The notes under the pieces were generated by a model. The model worked only from the letters and a program-made list of their open reading frames with translations, was not told where the DNA came from and made no database searches. From NCBI GenBank assembly GCA_014155875.1, contig JACEFZ010004189.1, forward strand, positions 62,001 to 126,000: a DNA stretch of 64,000 bases, written 5' to 3'. Positions 49,682-60,652 of this stretch are shown in pieces. Positions within the stretch are counted from its first letter, which is position 1. Every line of letters begins with the position of its first letter. This stretch comes from Cepaea nemoralis (taxonomy: Eukaryota > Mollusca > Gastropoda > Stylommatophora > Helicidae). The translations under genes and the position numbers were made by a program.

Positions 49682-50061
49682 GACAGTTCTACGACGGGAC
49701 GTTCCACCCCGTAATGTACGTAAGTCGCAAGATTACTCCTGCTGAATCAAAATACTCAGCATCAGAATTGGAGGGCCTCAGTTTGATCTATTGCGTGAGA
49801 AAGTTTCATAGATTTTTGGCAGGAGCACAGTTTGTAATCCAATCCGATAACTCTCCGTTGTCTGTGATGCAGTCGGGACATCCTACCAACAATAGAATTT
49901 ACAGGTGGGCTTTGATTCTCCAAAATTACACATTTACCATTCAGCACTTAAAAGGGAGATTAAATACGATTGCAGACATTTTGAGTCGTCCATCGTCCAT
50001 TCAAATACCTGATTTGCAGGAAGGGATCGACCATACACCACCAGAAACAGTGACACTGTAA
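49612..50061 (+). pseudogene. RNase H segment in a shifted frame
   Basis: Overlaps the end of the polyprotein in another frame: 'PKLTYFLRTDASAMSI', 'HPVMYVSRKITPAESKYS', 'FVIQSDNSPLSVM', ending 'LNTIADILSRPSS'. These are Ty3 RNase H landmarks (Asp in 'RTDAS', Glu in 'ASELEGL', Asp in 'QSDNS'). A frameshift near 49600 separates it from RT. The Met at 49612 is not a natural start. Confidence 0.88.
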
Positions 50062-52027
50062 TGTTACATAACTCAGTGCCGTATGTGGTGATTAAGACAT
50101 GTCGTATGTGCGTTATCATCGCCAGATATATAACCTGTATGAATGTAACAGTGCTATGAGAAGTGTAACAAACAGACGCAGAATATAGTGGACCAACGGC
50201 TAGACCTCGAATTGCAGAAATAGTATGTGCTAACACACACATAAGTTAGAATAACATTCAGGTGTTAACTATGAACCTACATAAGATAGTAGGCAACTAT
50301 ATTTATACACTATCCTTGAAGGAGAGCATAAGAGACTTTGCCGAAATGAACTATGTTATAATAGTCTACAAAGAGTATTGCTCCATCTTCACAACGCAGA
50401 GGAGGACGTCGACTTAGTGTAATTAGATATAGAAATGTAACTGTGATATATGTATATTATTATTTTATTAACAGTACCTATAACTTCATTTTTCTATTAA
50501 TTAATTAATTGCAAATGGTGTAAATGCATATATAACTTTATTTTCTTATTTGTTAGTTAGAAATCACCATCATTTAATTAATAACCCATTTCTTAGAACA
50601 CCAATGATAGAAATACAATTTTTAGATATTATATTAGTTTATTACCACATAATCATAACCATTCATACATCCATTTATCTAAAATATCATTTCCAAACTA
50701 ACCCAACCATTTAGGAATTAATATCATCTTTTTCATAAATAATACTTTAAGGTAATTAACCCATTTTTCTTAAATGAAAGTAGTATTAGATTATTTCCCT
50801 TTAGGGTAATTTAGGTCAGCACACCAAATTAATAGTAAGTTACTATGCCAGGATTGGTAACAAACCATCCTCATAACTTTGTATATTTATGTACAGACAT
50901 GACGCGTGCAAACAAAACGCACAGTCATTTGGCGTGATTACTGTTAAAATTCAGCCAATCGTTTATTATATATATAATGTTTATGTATTTGATGCTATGA
51001 AACATATTTTAATGACGAGAGAATGGTTGAGTGAAAGAACAGTATGAAAGTGAATGAAAGATGTATGCAAGAAGAATAAATGCGAGGGGAGAATGCAACA
51101 ACGTAGTAAACATTGAAAGAAAGAGAGCGAGAGAGAAAGACAGCGGTATAAATTTTTTCCACCGCTGCAAACTTCTTATTTGACTTGTCTGTGCCATCTG
51201 TGTAACCAATGTGTTGTTGAGTTTTTTATAAGTGTCTTACAGCCATACTTTAGTACAGTATATAGGGAATGTACTTTGAGCTTCAGAAAGCGGAATTGTG
51301 GTCACAAATAATAATAACGAACGTTTGTAACCACAATAAACCGATTTGCGGCGCTCGAAGGAACACACACATTTAGTACACTAACGCATACACATGTTAG
51401 AGAGTTAAGTACACTGTAGTTTATTAGAAAACACGCAAACAAACAGGAAAACAAACACATAAAAGTTGCACACACCATTCATCTCAAAGAACAACAACTC
51501 TAAATTCAGGGGACACAATAACTATTAGAAACCTAAAGGTAACAGTGAATATAGCTTTTCACATGCGGAAGCGAGAAGGTGAACAGTAGAGCTGTGTGTA
51601 TAGAGTTGGAGGGGATATTAATGGGAACATGAACACTGTGTGCTCATGTGTTGTACTCAGAATAGAGTCAACTTGTGTGTGGGTTGTCATTTCGGGCAAT
51701 TGGAGGAAGAGGTCAAGACGGAAGTCAATAGGTGAAAGTCAAAAGACATAGGGTCAAACGACAGAAGCCAGGACATAAGTCATAAGACAACGGTTTCCGG
51801 TTCACTACCAATCCCAAAGATATCTATAGAACCAACTATACTGATACATAGGCTACTGAATTAGCCAAGTGAAAGATAAAACACTGTGAGTGAAGGAAGA
51901 AGACAGTTGTTCTATCCCCAAACTAGAAAGTCATAACTTATTGGAGATTTGACAAAATTGGAGCAACCAATTTTTCTTGGTGACCAGAAGTGTTACAAAT
52001 ATGAGTGAAAGAGAAGTAACACTTCAC
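50062..52027 (+). other. Non-coding 3' interior of the young Ty3 element
   Basis: About 2 kb, AT-rich, between RNase H and the PPT. No env-like or other coding similarity. GGCTAGACCTCGAATTG near 50199 echoes the leader repeat at 44944. Long 3' untranslated interiors occur in some Ty3 elements. Confidence 0.6.
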
Positions 52028-52043
52028 AGAGAGGAGGGGACCC
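52028..52043 (+). promoter_or_regulatory. Polypurine tract of the young Ty3 element
   Basis: AGAGAGGAGGGGACCC abuts the 3' LTR start TGTCAAC. Confidence 0.88.
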
Positions 52044-52649
52044 TGTCAACATCCCCAATAAGGCCTTAATAAGGCAATAGGAGTTAACACTAGTCTAGTA
52101 GGGGGACACCAGACAGGAGAGACACGAGCGCTATTAATAGCCTCACAAGGAGACACAATTGTGTCAGACCAGAGGTCGAGGAGTACAACTGAGCGAGGGC
52201 TTTCCCCAAGCAATTGGGAAGCTTGTCCTTGCGAGTACCGTGAAGGACCCGGTTACTCGTACTCACAGGCCAGCGTGCTGGCGAGACCATGCACGCAATA
52301 ATAGCTGCTGCACGGAGAAGAGTGTCCGTGCTTGTCCACGCAATGTGTAGCGTGTGAACAGACTGACTGGAGACGGTAGAGAGAACAGATGTATCCTTGA
52401 CCAATGCTATAGTTTCTAGGCAATAGGCAAACATAGGGCTGTTCATTTAGATTGTGAAATACTAGCATCATCTATCATCATGTCAATGCATTCATGTTGT
52501 ATGTTGATGATGAAGTACAACGCTCGTAGAGCCATTCAAATGTCGGCTCTGAATAAATTGCATTCCTTTCGCAAATGTCACGAGTTGTTATTTCGTGCAG
52601 TGCGAAAGTAGGGGAGTCTTGATAATCTGCAGCGCACAAGTCGCTGACA
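52044..52649 (+). repeat. 3' LTR (606 bp)
   Basis: TGTCAACATC...GTCGCTGACA, followed by the TSD CTGAT (52650-52654). Confidence 0.95.
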
Positions 52650-52946
52650 CTGATTCCATCTGCTATTATACCGACGCAGTTGCATTAAACGTAAAACAAT
52701 TATATCTCACAATTATAAAACACTTCTATGTAACTCATCTCATCTCATCTCATCATGTTCCTCTTGTGCCTTGCGGTATCGAGGTGAAGCATAAACAGTG
52801 GGAGAGTGCCCGCTTATGGGCTTCATGTATCGATAATCTCATTGACTCTGTTATTCCCTGCGACCATCATTGCTTGTTGTGGTATACTGTTATTTGGTAA
52901 CCTACTTGCATGGCCAAATCATTTGACTTGCTGCCTTCTAATAAAA

Positions 52947-53746
52947 ATTTGTTTATTTATTCAGTAGCATGTCCTTTGCAGAACATTGCTCCCATAACAA
53001 CCTTCCGGAAAACCTCTCGATCATAAGCAAGATATCCCGCCTCCGCTACACCCATCTGGAGATCATCCGTCACATCGTGCACCCATTGTCAGAGTCTCAC
53101 AGTCATAGTACAAGGGAAACAATACACGGAAAGAACCAGCGTCCAAAGAAGGGAGATAAGAACGACCCGAACGGTCGAAGTCTCGAACGTTCGATAACAT
53201 AGGGGTCGAATTGCCTACTACGCAATAGGCCCAGGCGGAGTTCGCCTAAAGCGTGAAAAGCAACTCTCACGAGGTGTGCGAGACACGCCGTGTCGACCGG
53301 ACACAAGTCGAGTGCAGACGGCAACTGGACAGCGGACTGAAAGGAGGGATTAGCTTCTAGGGACAGAACATCTAGATATTGGTTTAGAGTCTAGAGATTG
53401 TTGTTAATAGACTAATGCTGTGAGGTATAAATTATATGATGCTTTGTCGATGTGTATGTAAGATATCATGAAAGAAAGTGCTAGATGACTGTTCATTAGA
53501 TCTACCTGATATTAAAGTAGATTGATAATGTTTGCACTTGGAGTTATGTTAGATCTTTGATCGCCTGTCTGTACCCGAGTCTTCTATCCCTAGATCTGAG
53601 ACGGTGACACCCATCTTCTCTTTGGTCTTCCTCTTCCTTTCTTCCCAGGCATATACCCCTCCATTATTGTTCTCTCCAAACTTTCGTGGCGTTTCAAGTG
53701 ACCAAAATATTTCAATTTTCTTTGTTTTATCGTCTTTAATAACCAA
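52947..53746 (-). mobile_element. LINE Z 3' fragment inside LINE X
   Basis: Exact 13-bp TSD CCTTCTAATAAAA at 52934-52946 and 53747-53759. Minus-strand translation outside the inner LTR shows a LINE C-terminal pattern in pieces, e.g. 'VFRKVVMGAMFCKGHAT' near 52970-53020 and 'ERKRKTKEKMGV' (frame-shifted GRGRP-type region) near 53615-53660. The fragment's own ends are defined by the TSD. The clade is not certain; RTE or a relative fits. Confidence 0.75.
53087..53609. mobile_element. Solo LTR (523 bp) nested in LINE Z
   Basis: Starts TGTCAGAGTCTCAC and ends ACGGTGACA, flanked by the exact 5-bp TSD CCCAT (53082-53086, 53610-53614). TGTCA...TGACA ends match the other Ty3 LTRs here. GC-rich in its first half. 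No coding content. Orientation not determined. Confidence 0.88.
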
Positions 53747-54741
53747 CCTTCTAATAAAATCTAGTGCAGCTATAACCCCTACTTTAGTCCCGATTTCTTC
53801 ATTTCTAATCTTATTTCTACTTGATACATTGAGTATTCTTCTCAGGAATCTAATTTCTGTTGTGTGATTTTTATTTCCTCTGTTTCAGTCATTGTTCAGG
53901 TTTGGCACTGATAACATAGAGTTGGTAGGAAGATTGTGCTGTAAAGTGCTTTCTTAGTAGTTGTTGATACATGTTTCTTCTTTAGTATTGGTGCCATTTA
54001 TGTCAGGTTTAATCAGATGTGACTGAGCTACCGTATAACAGTAGACGGTACTACCTGGTTTCTGTTAGCGCCGAACGTTGGGCGGTGCTTACCAAACCCG
54101 ACACCCCACATTGTGCCAACGGCTTCGGGCGTAAGAGCGCAATTGGGAGGGTACAAGCCTTACCCTGGTGCGAGGAAATGCAACCTAAAGACAAAATGTC
54201 ATGGCAGGGCATACCAGGCCCTAAGCCTTGGTTGGCAGCTGGTCTAGGATCGAAGCTCCGACAGGCGGACAGTTAAAGCATTGCATTACTGATCCGGCAG
54301 CTTCTGCAGCTTGTCTTGTTCTAGATGTAGAGGTGTTACCTTTCCTCTGGAGTGAACTAGGCAGGCCGAGAGAGGGATCATGCTGCATGGGCAACACATG
54401 ATCTCTATATTTTAGTCCAGGCTTTGTGCTATGGAGAGGCAATAACTCCATCCCTGGTCTTAACCATCTCGGAATCAAAGCGAGAGACAACTATTACGGA
54501 TTATAGATCTGTGTCAATTGGCGTAGACAAGGGGCGCCACGCGTTGCCTCTGACGGCGGGAGACACCTACAGGTATCACTGATCAGCTACCACCCGCCTC
54601 AAGCTGGGCAGCCCCCGGCCAATTGAGTGCTGATCTGCCACAGCCTGCCTGCTTCAATGGGTGTTTGGGGTTAGGACAAAATCTGATTCGCAGGCTGTAA
54701 AACTAATGCACACGGCACTAATAAAAAGAAAAATAGAAACC

Positions 54742-55790
54742 TCAAGCTACGGCTTGCAACCTGGAACGTGAGAACTATGTGTCCAGGATTCTCCACTGAC
54801 TTGACCAATATTGACGATGTGAGAAAAACGGCTGTGATTGATGCCGAACTCAATCGTCTTAACATTGATATTGCTGGCATCCAGAGAGACTCGCCTCGCT
54901 GAGGAAGGGTCACTTAGGGAAAACAATTACACCTTTTTTGGAAGGGTAGAGGGCAGGCAGAAAAAAAGGCAACACGGTGTGGGCTTTGCAGTGAAGAATT
55001 CGCTACTGGGAATTATTGAAATTCCAGCAGGTGGTAATGAAAGACTATTATCCCTGCGCTTGGCAACCTCTTGTGGTTTTGCCACCATTATTACTACATA
55101 TGCACCGACACTCGACTCCTCTGATGATGTGAAGTATTCGTTCTACAAGGAGTTAGACTCCGTGATCAAGGCAGTTCCAAAATCTGACTACATTTATATG
55201 CTCGGTGATTTCATTGCTGGTGTGGGCAAGGACTCGAGTTCATGCCAGTGTGCCTTGGAAAATGCAACTTCGGTCGCATGAATGAAAATGGGCAAAGGCT
55301 GCTGGAGCATTGAACCAGAAATAACCTATGTATTACAAACTCACTTTTTAAAACAAAAGAGCTACATAAGGTCACATGGAAACATTCAAGATCCGGTCAT
55401 CGGCACCAACTGGACTTCATCATCACACGGAGACAACATCTGAACCATGTAACATTGATTCGAAGTTACCACAGTGCTGACTGTGACACGAATTATTCTT
55501 TGGTTGTTGCAAGGGTTAGACTGAGACGAAAGAGAATCTACACAGCTAAACACAAATCTAGCCCCAGGATTAATATTATTAACACTCAGGATCCTGAAAA
55601 GTGTTTTCAGTTTGAACAGCAACTTGAAGACGCTTTCACTGATACACCAGAAAATTGTACAGTAAATGAAAAGTGGGGTCAACTTAAGGAAACCCTTTAT
55701 AAAACTGCCTTAGGGGTTTACGGCACTGTGGACCATAAGAGGCAAGACTGGTTTGCGGCAAACATCCAGACTCTGCAGCCCTTGATTGAT
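54742..55790 (+). pseudogene. LINE Y apurinic-type endonuclease and linker
   Basis: Begins 'LRLATWNVRTM' (endonuclease start), then 'DIAGIQ', 'GVGFAVKN', 'TTYAPT', 'YMLGDFIAGVG' and 'HQLDFIITRR', with the final catalytic-His region reading 'SADCDTNYSLV', where a His is commonly found in place of Asn-Tyr. Several frameshifts and stops (near 54900, 55280, 55315). The enzyme would nick target DNA to prime reverse transcription. A linker rich in Lys/Glu follows to 55790. Confidence 0.82.
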
Positions 55791-55799
55791 TAGAAGAAG

Positions 55800-56888
55800 A
55801 TAGCTCTCTTAAGGAACAAAGAAAGACCAACACGTAACACTCTGAGTGAGCTAAAGATAGCTAGGAAGGATGTGCAAAAGGCTGCCAGGCAGTGTGCAAA
55901 TGATTATTGGATCAAGTTATGTGAGTCCAATCAAATCGCAAGTGATAAGGGAAACATCAGAGGCATGCATGAAGGAATAAAGAAAGCCTGTGGTCCAATG
56001 ATCAAAAGAAATGCACCATTGAAAACCTTGAATGGAGAAATCATAACTGCTAATAGAGCTATGCTGGCGAGAAGGACAAGTCCCACAGGATTTCAAAGAT
56101 TCAAGCATCATAACACTGTACACGAACAAGGGCGATCGGAGCGACTGCAACAACTATAGGGGTATCTCACTTCTGTGTATTATTGGAAAAGTATTTGCCA
56201 GAATTGTTCTGCGCAGATTCAAACCCTAGGATCTACCCCGGATCACAGAGTGGCTTTCGACAGAACCAGTCTACCATTGATAATGATATTCTCATTGCGA
56301 CGAATGCAAGAGAAATGCCGTGAACAGAATCAACCACTGTTTATTGCCTTCATCGACCTCACAAAGGCATTGGATTTGGTCAGACGTGAGGGTCTTTTCA
56401 AGGCACTAAAGAAGACTGGCTGCCCACCAACTTTTCTGTCCATTGTGGAATCGTTAGACACAGGCATGAAGGGAATAATCAAGTTTGATGGTGCAATTTT
56501 AGAAGAGTTTGAAATCAAGAGTGGAGTTAAGCAAGGTTGGTACTAGCTCCCACCCTCTTTGGAATATACTTTTCACTTCTACTGTAATATGCTTTTCGTG
56601 ATCTGGGTGGTGGTATATACATTCACTCACGCTCAGATGGGAGACTATACAATGCTCAAAGATTAAAGAAAGACCAAGACCAAAATTCGGAGGGTACTGA
56701 TCAGAGAGTTGCTGTTTGAAGATGATGCTGCGATTACGACCCACTCCGAGGAAGAATTACAACGTCTACTTTCTGCATTCTCCAATGTTTGTTCTGAATG
56801 TGGTTTAACAATTAGCAAAAAGAAGACACAGATTATGTCACAAGGTGCACATGGGGTACTATCAATTTTTATTGACCAGCCCCTCCTA
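55800..56888 (+). pseudogene. LINE Y reverse transcriptase, deleted and frameshifted
   Basis: Segments: pre-RT linker to 'TLNGEIITANRAML' (56060); a deletion joining to 'RRTSPTGFQRFKHH' (frame-shifted form of the 'GQVPQDFKDASI' region seen intact at 58525-59019); 'RGISLLCIIGKVFARIV' near 56158-56210; 'PLFIAFIDLTKALDLVRREGLF' near 56335-56400; 'SGVKQG'; and 'LLFEDDAAITTHSEEEL' (56706-56755), the F-x-D-D catalytic box with both Asp retained. Confidence 0.83.
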
Positions 56889-57095
56889 TAGAAGACATAT
56901 ATGGCGCTGTTCGCAGTTTGCTGCCGCCATCACCTGCATCGCAGCCAAACCCCACTTGGCCTTTGTTATCACCTGGTATATGTGCTCATTATAAGCAAGG
57001 CTTCGATCAAAACATATCCCCAGGTAATTCATTGCCTGCGATCTTTCCAAAATCTCTGAACACAGATTTACCGTTGGTGTTGGTGTGTTGACAAT
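56889..57095 (-). mobile_element. LINE W fragment inside LINE Y
   Basis: Minus-strand translation includes 'YLGICFDRSLAYNEHI' and 'QVMAAANCEQRH', a LINE thumb region upstream of the part of LINE W kept at 39535. LINE Y coding resumes after it. No clear TSD. Confidence 0.65.
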
Positions 57096-57104
57096 ATGGT
57101 TACT

Positions 57105-57637
57105 CAAAGAGAACCATGTCACTGTTGCCTTTGTTGGGTTGACTATTGCCCCACCTTCAACACACGAAGTGCTTATGCGATTGATGGAGATGTTAAGAGG
57201 ATGGATGATGGTAGAATACCAAAGGACATTTTGTTTGGTGAATTACAGACGGGTAGGAGATCTCAGGGTCGGCCTCTACTACGATACAAAGATGTGTGAA
57301 AGCGGGACATGATACAGGCATTGATAATGCACACTGGGAGCAAGTCGCCGCTGAACGTGTTGCATGGAGGGCAAATACGAGAAATGGAATAAAGACGAAG
57401 GAGAAAATTATTGCAGATAAGTCACACACCGAGCGTGTGAGACGTAAGATGGCATGTGATGGTGAAAATGACGATGTGTTCACATGTATCAATTGTGGAC
57501 AAACATTTACAGCGCAAATTGACCTGATCAGTCACATTCGCCACCGCCATGTTGGGATGCAGTTAGTATACCTTGTTTGTTTGCACAATGTAACAAACTA
57601 TTGTCTGTCAAGACGGCAAGGTGCCAATGAATGAGAC
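57105..57637 (+). pseudogene. LINE Y C-terminal region with C2H2 zinc finger
   Basis: Frame pieces give 'RMDDGRIPKDILFGEL', 'GRRSQGRPLLRYKDV', 'WEQVAAERVAWR' and a zinc finger 'FTCINCGQTFTAQIDLISH' followed by 'IRHRH' (Cys/Cys/His/His, 57481-57546). Zinc fingers at LINE C-termini probably bind the element RNA or target DNA. The shared 3' end GTCAAGACGGCAAGGTGCCA lies at about 57608-57627. Confidence 0.82.
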
Positions 57638-57639
57638 AT

Positions 57640-58520
57640 ACAAACCACACAGCCTAGTTTTGTTTCATTATATCTCTCATATGAGATAGAGTCATTCAGT
57701 TTATCAATTTACATAAAGGAGCGGCTGAGCCTTGTGCAAGACACATGTACAGTGTGAATCCTGCAAGCTGGATGTGTAACGTGTCTTAAGATGAGAACTT
57801 GGGTACTTCGTCAGTTGTGTTAATATGTTGTATACTATTCTTGTCTATAAGTGTGTAACCTTGTGTAAATGTCATATGGTCATATCTCATTTTTACATCG
57901 CATACCACCAGCATATTTAAACATCGACTATTATAATCATTATATTAGGGTTTCAAGAAAACGTTTTATTAATTAACATCAACCATTCTGTGAAATTCTA
58001 ATAAACACAGTGGTAGTTTGTTTAACTTATAGTTCTTGCACACTACTTCTAACTATATTTAAATGTGTATGTGTAGCTTATGTGCTTCTGAAGTCCTTGA
58101 AATTATGGTTAGCAAGTGATACAAATGTGACTTTCCAGGAGGAGATGCGCCAGGGAGGTAACTTGCCCTATGTATTTGTCTCGAGCAAGACTTATTCTAC
58201 ATATTTAAATTACTCGTTATCGCCCCTGGGTTACCAGCAGTAGCTGCATCTAGCTTTTCTCACCCTTGGGGAAACCAAGAGCAGCATCATCTACGTTTTC
58301 AGCGAGCCACTTCTTCACTGTTATCTTGAGCATTCACGGAGTGTTTCTTCAGTCAGCATACAAGAGATATTTGTCCTGAGTGTTCTCTCTCGGATCTGGA
58401 GTATAAGGGATTTGAACTTTTACCCGTAACTAAACACCAATGTGAGACAACCCAGCTTCTGTCATTCGTTAGTTTGAGCTGACATCATTCGGTCACTCGT
58501 CTTCGTATAGAAACTAAGGA
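57640..58520. other. No recognisable feature
   Basis: AT-rich spacer between LINE Y and its minus-strand fragment. No protein similarity or repeat structure seen on either strand. Confidence 0.4.
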
Positions 58521-58524
58521 GAAC

Positions 58525-59040
58525 TCAATTTAAGACAAAATCATTAGTAGACCGGTTCCTTCGAAAGCCACACTGTGATTCGGGGTAGAATTGATTTCCT
58601 AGGACTTGAAGTCTGCGCAGAACAATTCTGGCAAATACTTTCCTAACAATACACAAAAGTGAGATACCTCTATAGTTGTTGCAGTCGCTCCGATCGCCCT
58701 TGTTCTTGTACAGTGTTATGATGCTTGCATCTTTGAAATCCTGTGGGACTTGTCCTTCTCGCCAACATAGCTCTATTAGCTGGTGGATCTGTATAGTGAG
58801 TGTGTCTTGCCCACTCCTGATTACCTCTATTGGAATCCCATCCTTACCTGGAGCCTTGCCAGATGTAAATTCATTTATAGCACACTTAACTTCCGTTATT
58901 GTGGTAAGTGTGTCCAGGTGGTCAAGAGTTGGCAAGGCCTCTATTGCGTTGAGGGCATCATCCGCTAGTTTGTTTTCGTTTGAGTAAGACTCCAAATAAT
59001 GCTGTACCCATCTAACCATCTCCTCTTTTTTATCAGTGAT
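58525..59040 (-). mobile_element. LINE Y fragment (start of RT)
   Basis: Uninterrupted minus frame 58525-59019 with 'VQHYLESYSNENK', 'SGKAPGKDGIPIEVI', 'GQVPQDFKDASIITLYKNK', 'NNYRGISLLCI' and 'ESQCGFRRNRSTNDFVL'. This is the fingers and early palm region of LINE Y RT, better preserved than at 56060-56300. Truncated at both ends. Confidence 0.85.
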
Positions 59041-59376
59041 AATTTCTCAAGTTAAGCTTTCAGTGGCACAATTCTTTTCATTATTGTACCGCAAGTTATA
59101 TTATAAACGACAAACACACAATAATATATTCTGGAGGGGATACAAACGAGAAAGGCGTAGAAGTAATATTTGATTTTTTTTAAAAATCAGCCTAGACAAT
59201 TAATAGTTACTGGTGTATTTCAGACAGGGTAATTATGGTTAAAGTGAAAGGCAAACCAATAGATTGATTATGTGGTTGTTTCGGGATTTGAAATTTAAAT
59301 ATTGAGCACAACCCACTACTGGCAACGCCGATTGCATTCTGGTATGAACCTAAGGCCTATTCACGTCAATATGGAA

Positions 59377-59421
59377 GCACTATACTCGAGTTTCGCCCTC
59401 GTTTGAGCTCGTCAGTAGTGC
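59377..59421 (-). ncRNA. Hammerhead ribozyme, copy A (inverted)
   Basis: The reverse complement of these 45 bases is identical to copy B at 59806-59850, so the ribozyme is encoded on the minus strand here. Confidence 0.9.
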
Positions 59422-59805
59422 ATATCCCTGACCGGATCCGGAAACAGTCCCGGATCACGCATGTGAAGCGGGTGTGTAACCACGCGGCACACACTGGACA
59501 CACCAAATTATCACAACATAACATCACAACGCTATCCATCGTAGGCTATGCTCAAGATTGCCCAATCGCCGCTACCGACGTCGGTCAATCGATGGGACCC
59601 TTGCCAGTGAGAAGTCCTGATCGTTCGGGTCCCATCGATTGACGGACGTCGGTCGCGGCGATTGGGCAATCTTGAGCATAGCCTACGATGGGTAGCGTTG
59701 TGATGTTCTGTTGTGATAATTTGGTGTGTCCAGTGTGTGCCGCGTGGTTACACACCCGCTTCACACGCGTGATCCGGGACTGTTTCCGGATCCGGTCAGG
59801 GATAT

Positions 59806-59850
59806 GCACTACTGACGAGCTCAAACGAGGGCGAAACTCGAGTATAGTGC
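59806..59850 (+). ncRNA. Type I hammerhead ribozyme, copy B
   Basis: Parts in order: stem I strand GCACTA (59806-59811); conserved CTGACGA (59812-59818); stem II GCTC/GGGC with loop AAACGA (59819-59832); conserved GAAA (59833-59836); minimal stem III with the C-G pair 59837/59842 around TCGA, plus the A-U core pair; cleavage triplet GTA ending at 59844; stem I strand TAGTGC (59845-59850), a perfect complement of GCACTA. All invariant core positions are met. Short stem III is typical of Penelope-like and retrozyme hammerheads. Predicted cut: between 59844 and 59845. Confidence 0.92.
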
Positions 59851-60206
59851 TTCCATATTGACGTGGATAAGCCTTAGGTTCATACCAGAATGCGATCGGC
59901 GTTGCCAGTAGTGGGTTGTGCTCAATATTTAAATTTCAAATTCCGAAACAACCACATAATCAATTGATTATTGCTCACTGGATTTAGGAGGCCTGGTGTT
60001 CCGTGCCAGTGAGAAGTCCTGATCGTTCGGGTCCCATCGATTGACGGACGTCGGTCGCGGCGATTGGCAATCTTGAGCATAGCCTACGATGGGTAGCGTT
60101 GTGATGTTCTGTTGTGATAATTTGGTGTGTCCAGTGTGTGCCGCGTGGTTACACACCCGCTTCACACGCGTGATCCGGGACTGTTTCCGGATCCGGTCAG
60201 GGATAT

Positions 60207-60251
60207 GCACTACTGACGAGCTCAAACGAGGGCGAAACTCGAGTATAGTGC
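60207..60251 (+). ncRNA. Type I hammerhead ribozyme, copy C
   Basis: Identical 45-base sequence, exactly 401 bases after copy B. Predicted cut between 60245 and 60246. Confidence 0.92.
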
Positions 60252-60607
60252 TTCCATATTGACGTGGATAAGCCTTAGGTTCATACCAGAATGCGATCGG
60301 CGTTGCCAGTAGTGGGTTGTGCTCAATATTTAAATTTCAAATTCCGAAACAACCACATAATCAATTGATTATTGCTCACTGGATTTAGGAGGCCTGGTGT
60401 TCCGTGCCAGTGAGAAGTCCTGATCGTTCGGGTCCCATCGATTGACGGACGTCGGTCGCGGCGATTGGCAATCTTGAGCATAGCCTACGATGGGTAGCGT
60501 TGTGATGTTCTGTTGTGATAATTTGGTGTGTCCAGTGTGTGCCGCGTGGTTACACACCCGCTTCACACGCTTGATCCGGGACTGTTTCCGGATCCGGTCA
60601 GGGATAT

Positions 60608-60652
60608 GCACTACTGACGAGCTCAAACGAGGGCGAAACTCGAGTATAGTGC
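60608..60652 (+). ncRNA. Type I hammerhead ribozyme, copy D
   Basis: Identical 45-base sequence, exactly 401 bases after copy C. Predicted cut between 60646 and 60647. Confidence 0.92.

Larger units (their letters stand above)
44338..52649 (+). mobile_element. Young Gmr1-like Ty3 retrotransposon with deleted pol
   Basis: LTRs 44338-44943 and 52044-52649, both 606 bp, with only about five substitutions by eye, so insertion was recent. Exact TSD CTGAT at 44333-44337 and 52650-52654. Gene order is gag, protease, integrase, RT, RNase H, as in the element at 15925, but most of the integrase core and the RT catalytic part are missing, so it cannot replicate alone. It inserted just beside the mariner-like remnant. 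Confidence 0.93.
52735..54002 (-). mobile_element. LINE X 3' fragment, interrupted by LINE Z
   Basis: Minus orientation. The (GATGA)n tail is at 52735-52755 (read as CTCATCTCATC on the plus strand). The LINE X C-terminal region runs to 52946, is broken by LINE Z (52947-53746), and continues to about 54002 with 'MAPILKKKHVSTTT'-like coding. A probable short TSD TATGT occurs at 52727-52731 and about 54000-54004. Confidence 0.82.
54376..57637 (+). mobile_element. LINE Y: near full-length but degenerate non-LTR retrotransposon
   Basis: Endonuclease, partial RT and a C-terminal zinc-finger tail in LINE order. The 5' boundary (54376) and 3' boundary (about 57637) are set by the SINE at 30091-30247, which carries both ends. 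An internal deletion near 56070 removes the start of RT, and a LINE W fragment is inserted at about 56889-57095. A second, minus-strand fragment (58525-59040) covers the part deleted here. Confidence 0.85.

Noticed and set aside
50062..52027. Possible env gene after RNase H in the young Ty3 element
   Set aside because: No open frame, signal peptide or membrane segment in this 2-kb interval.
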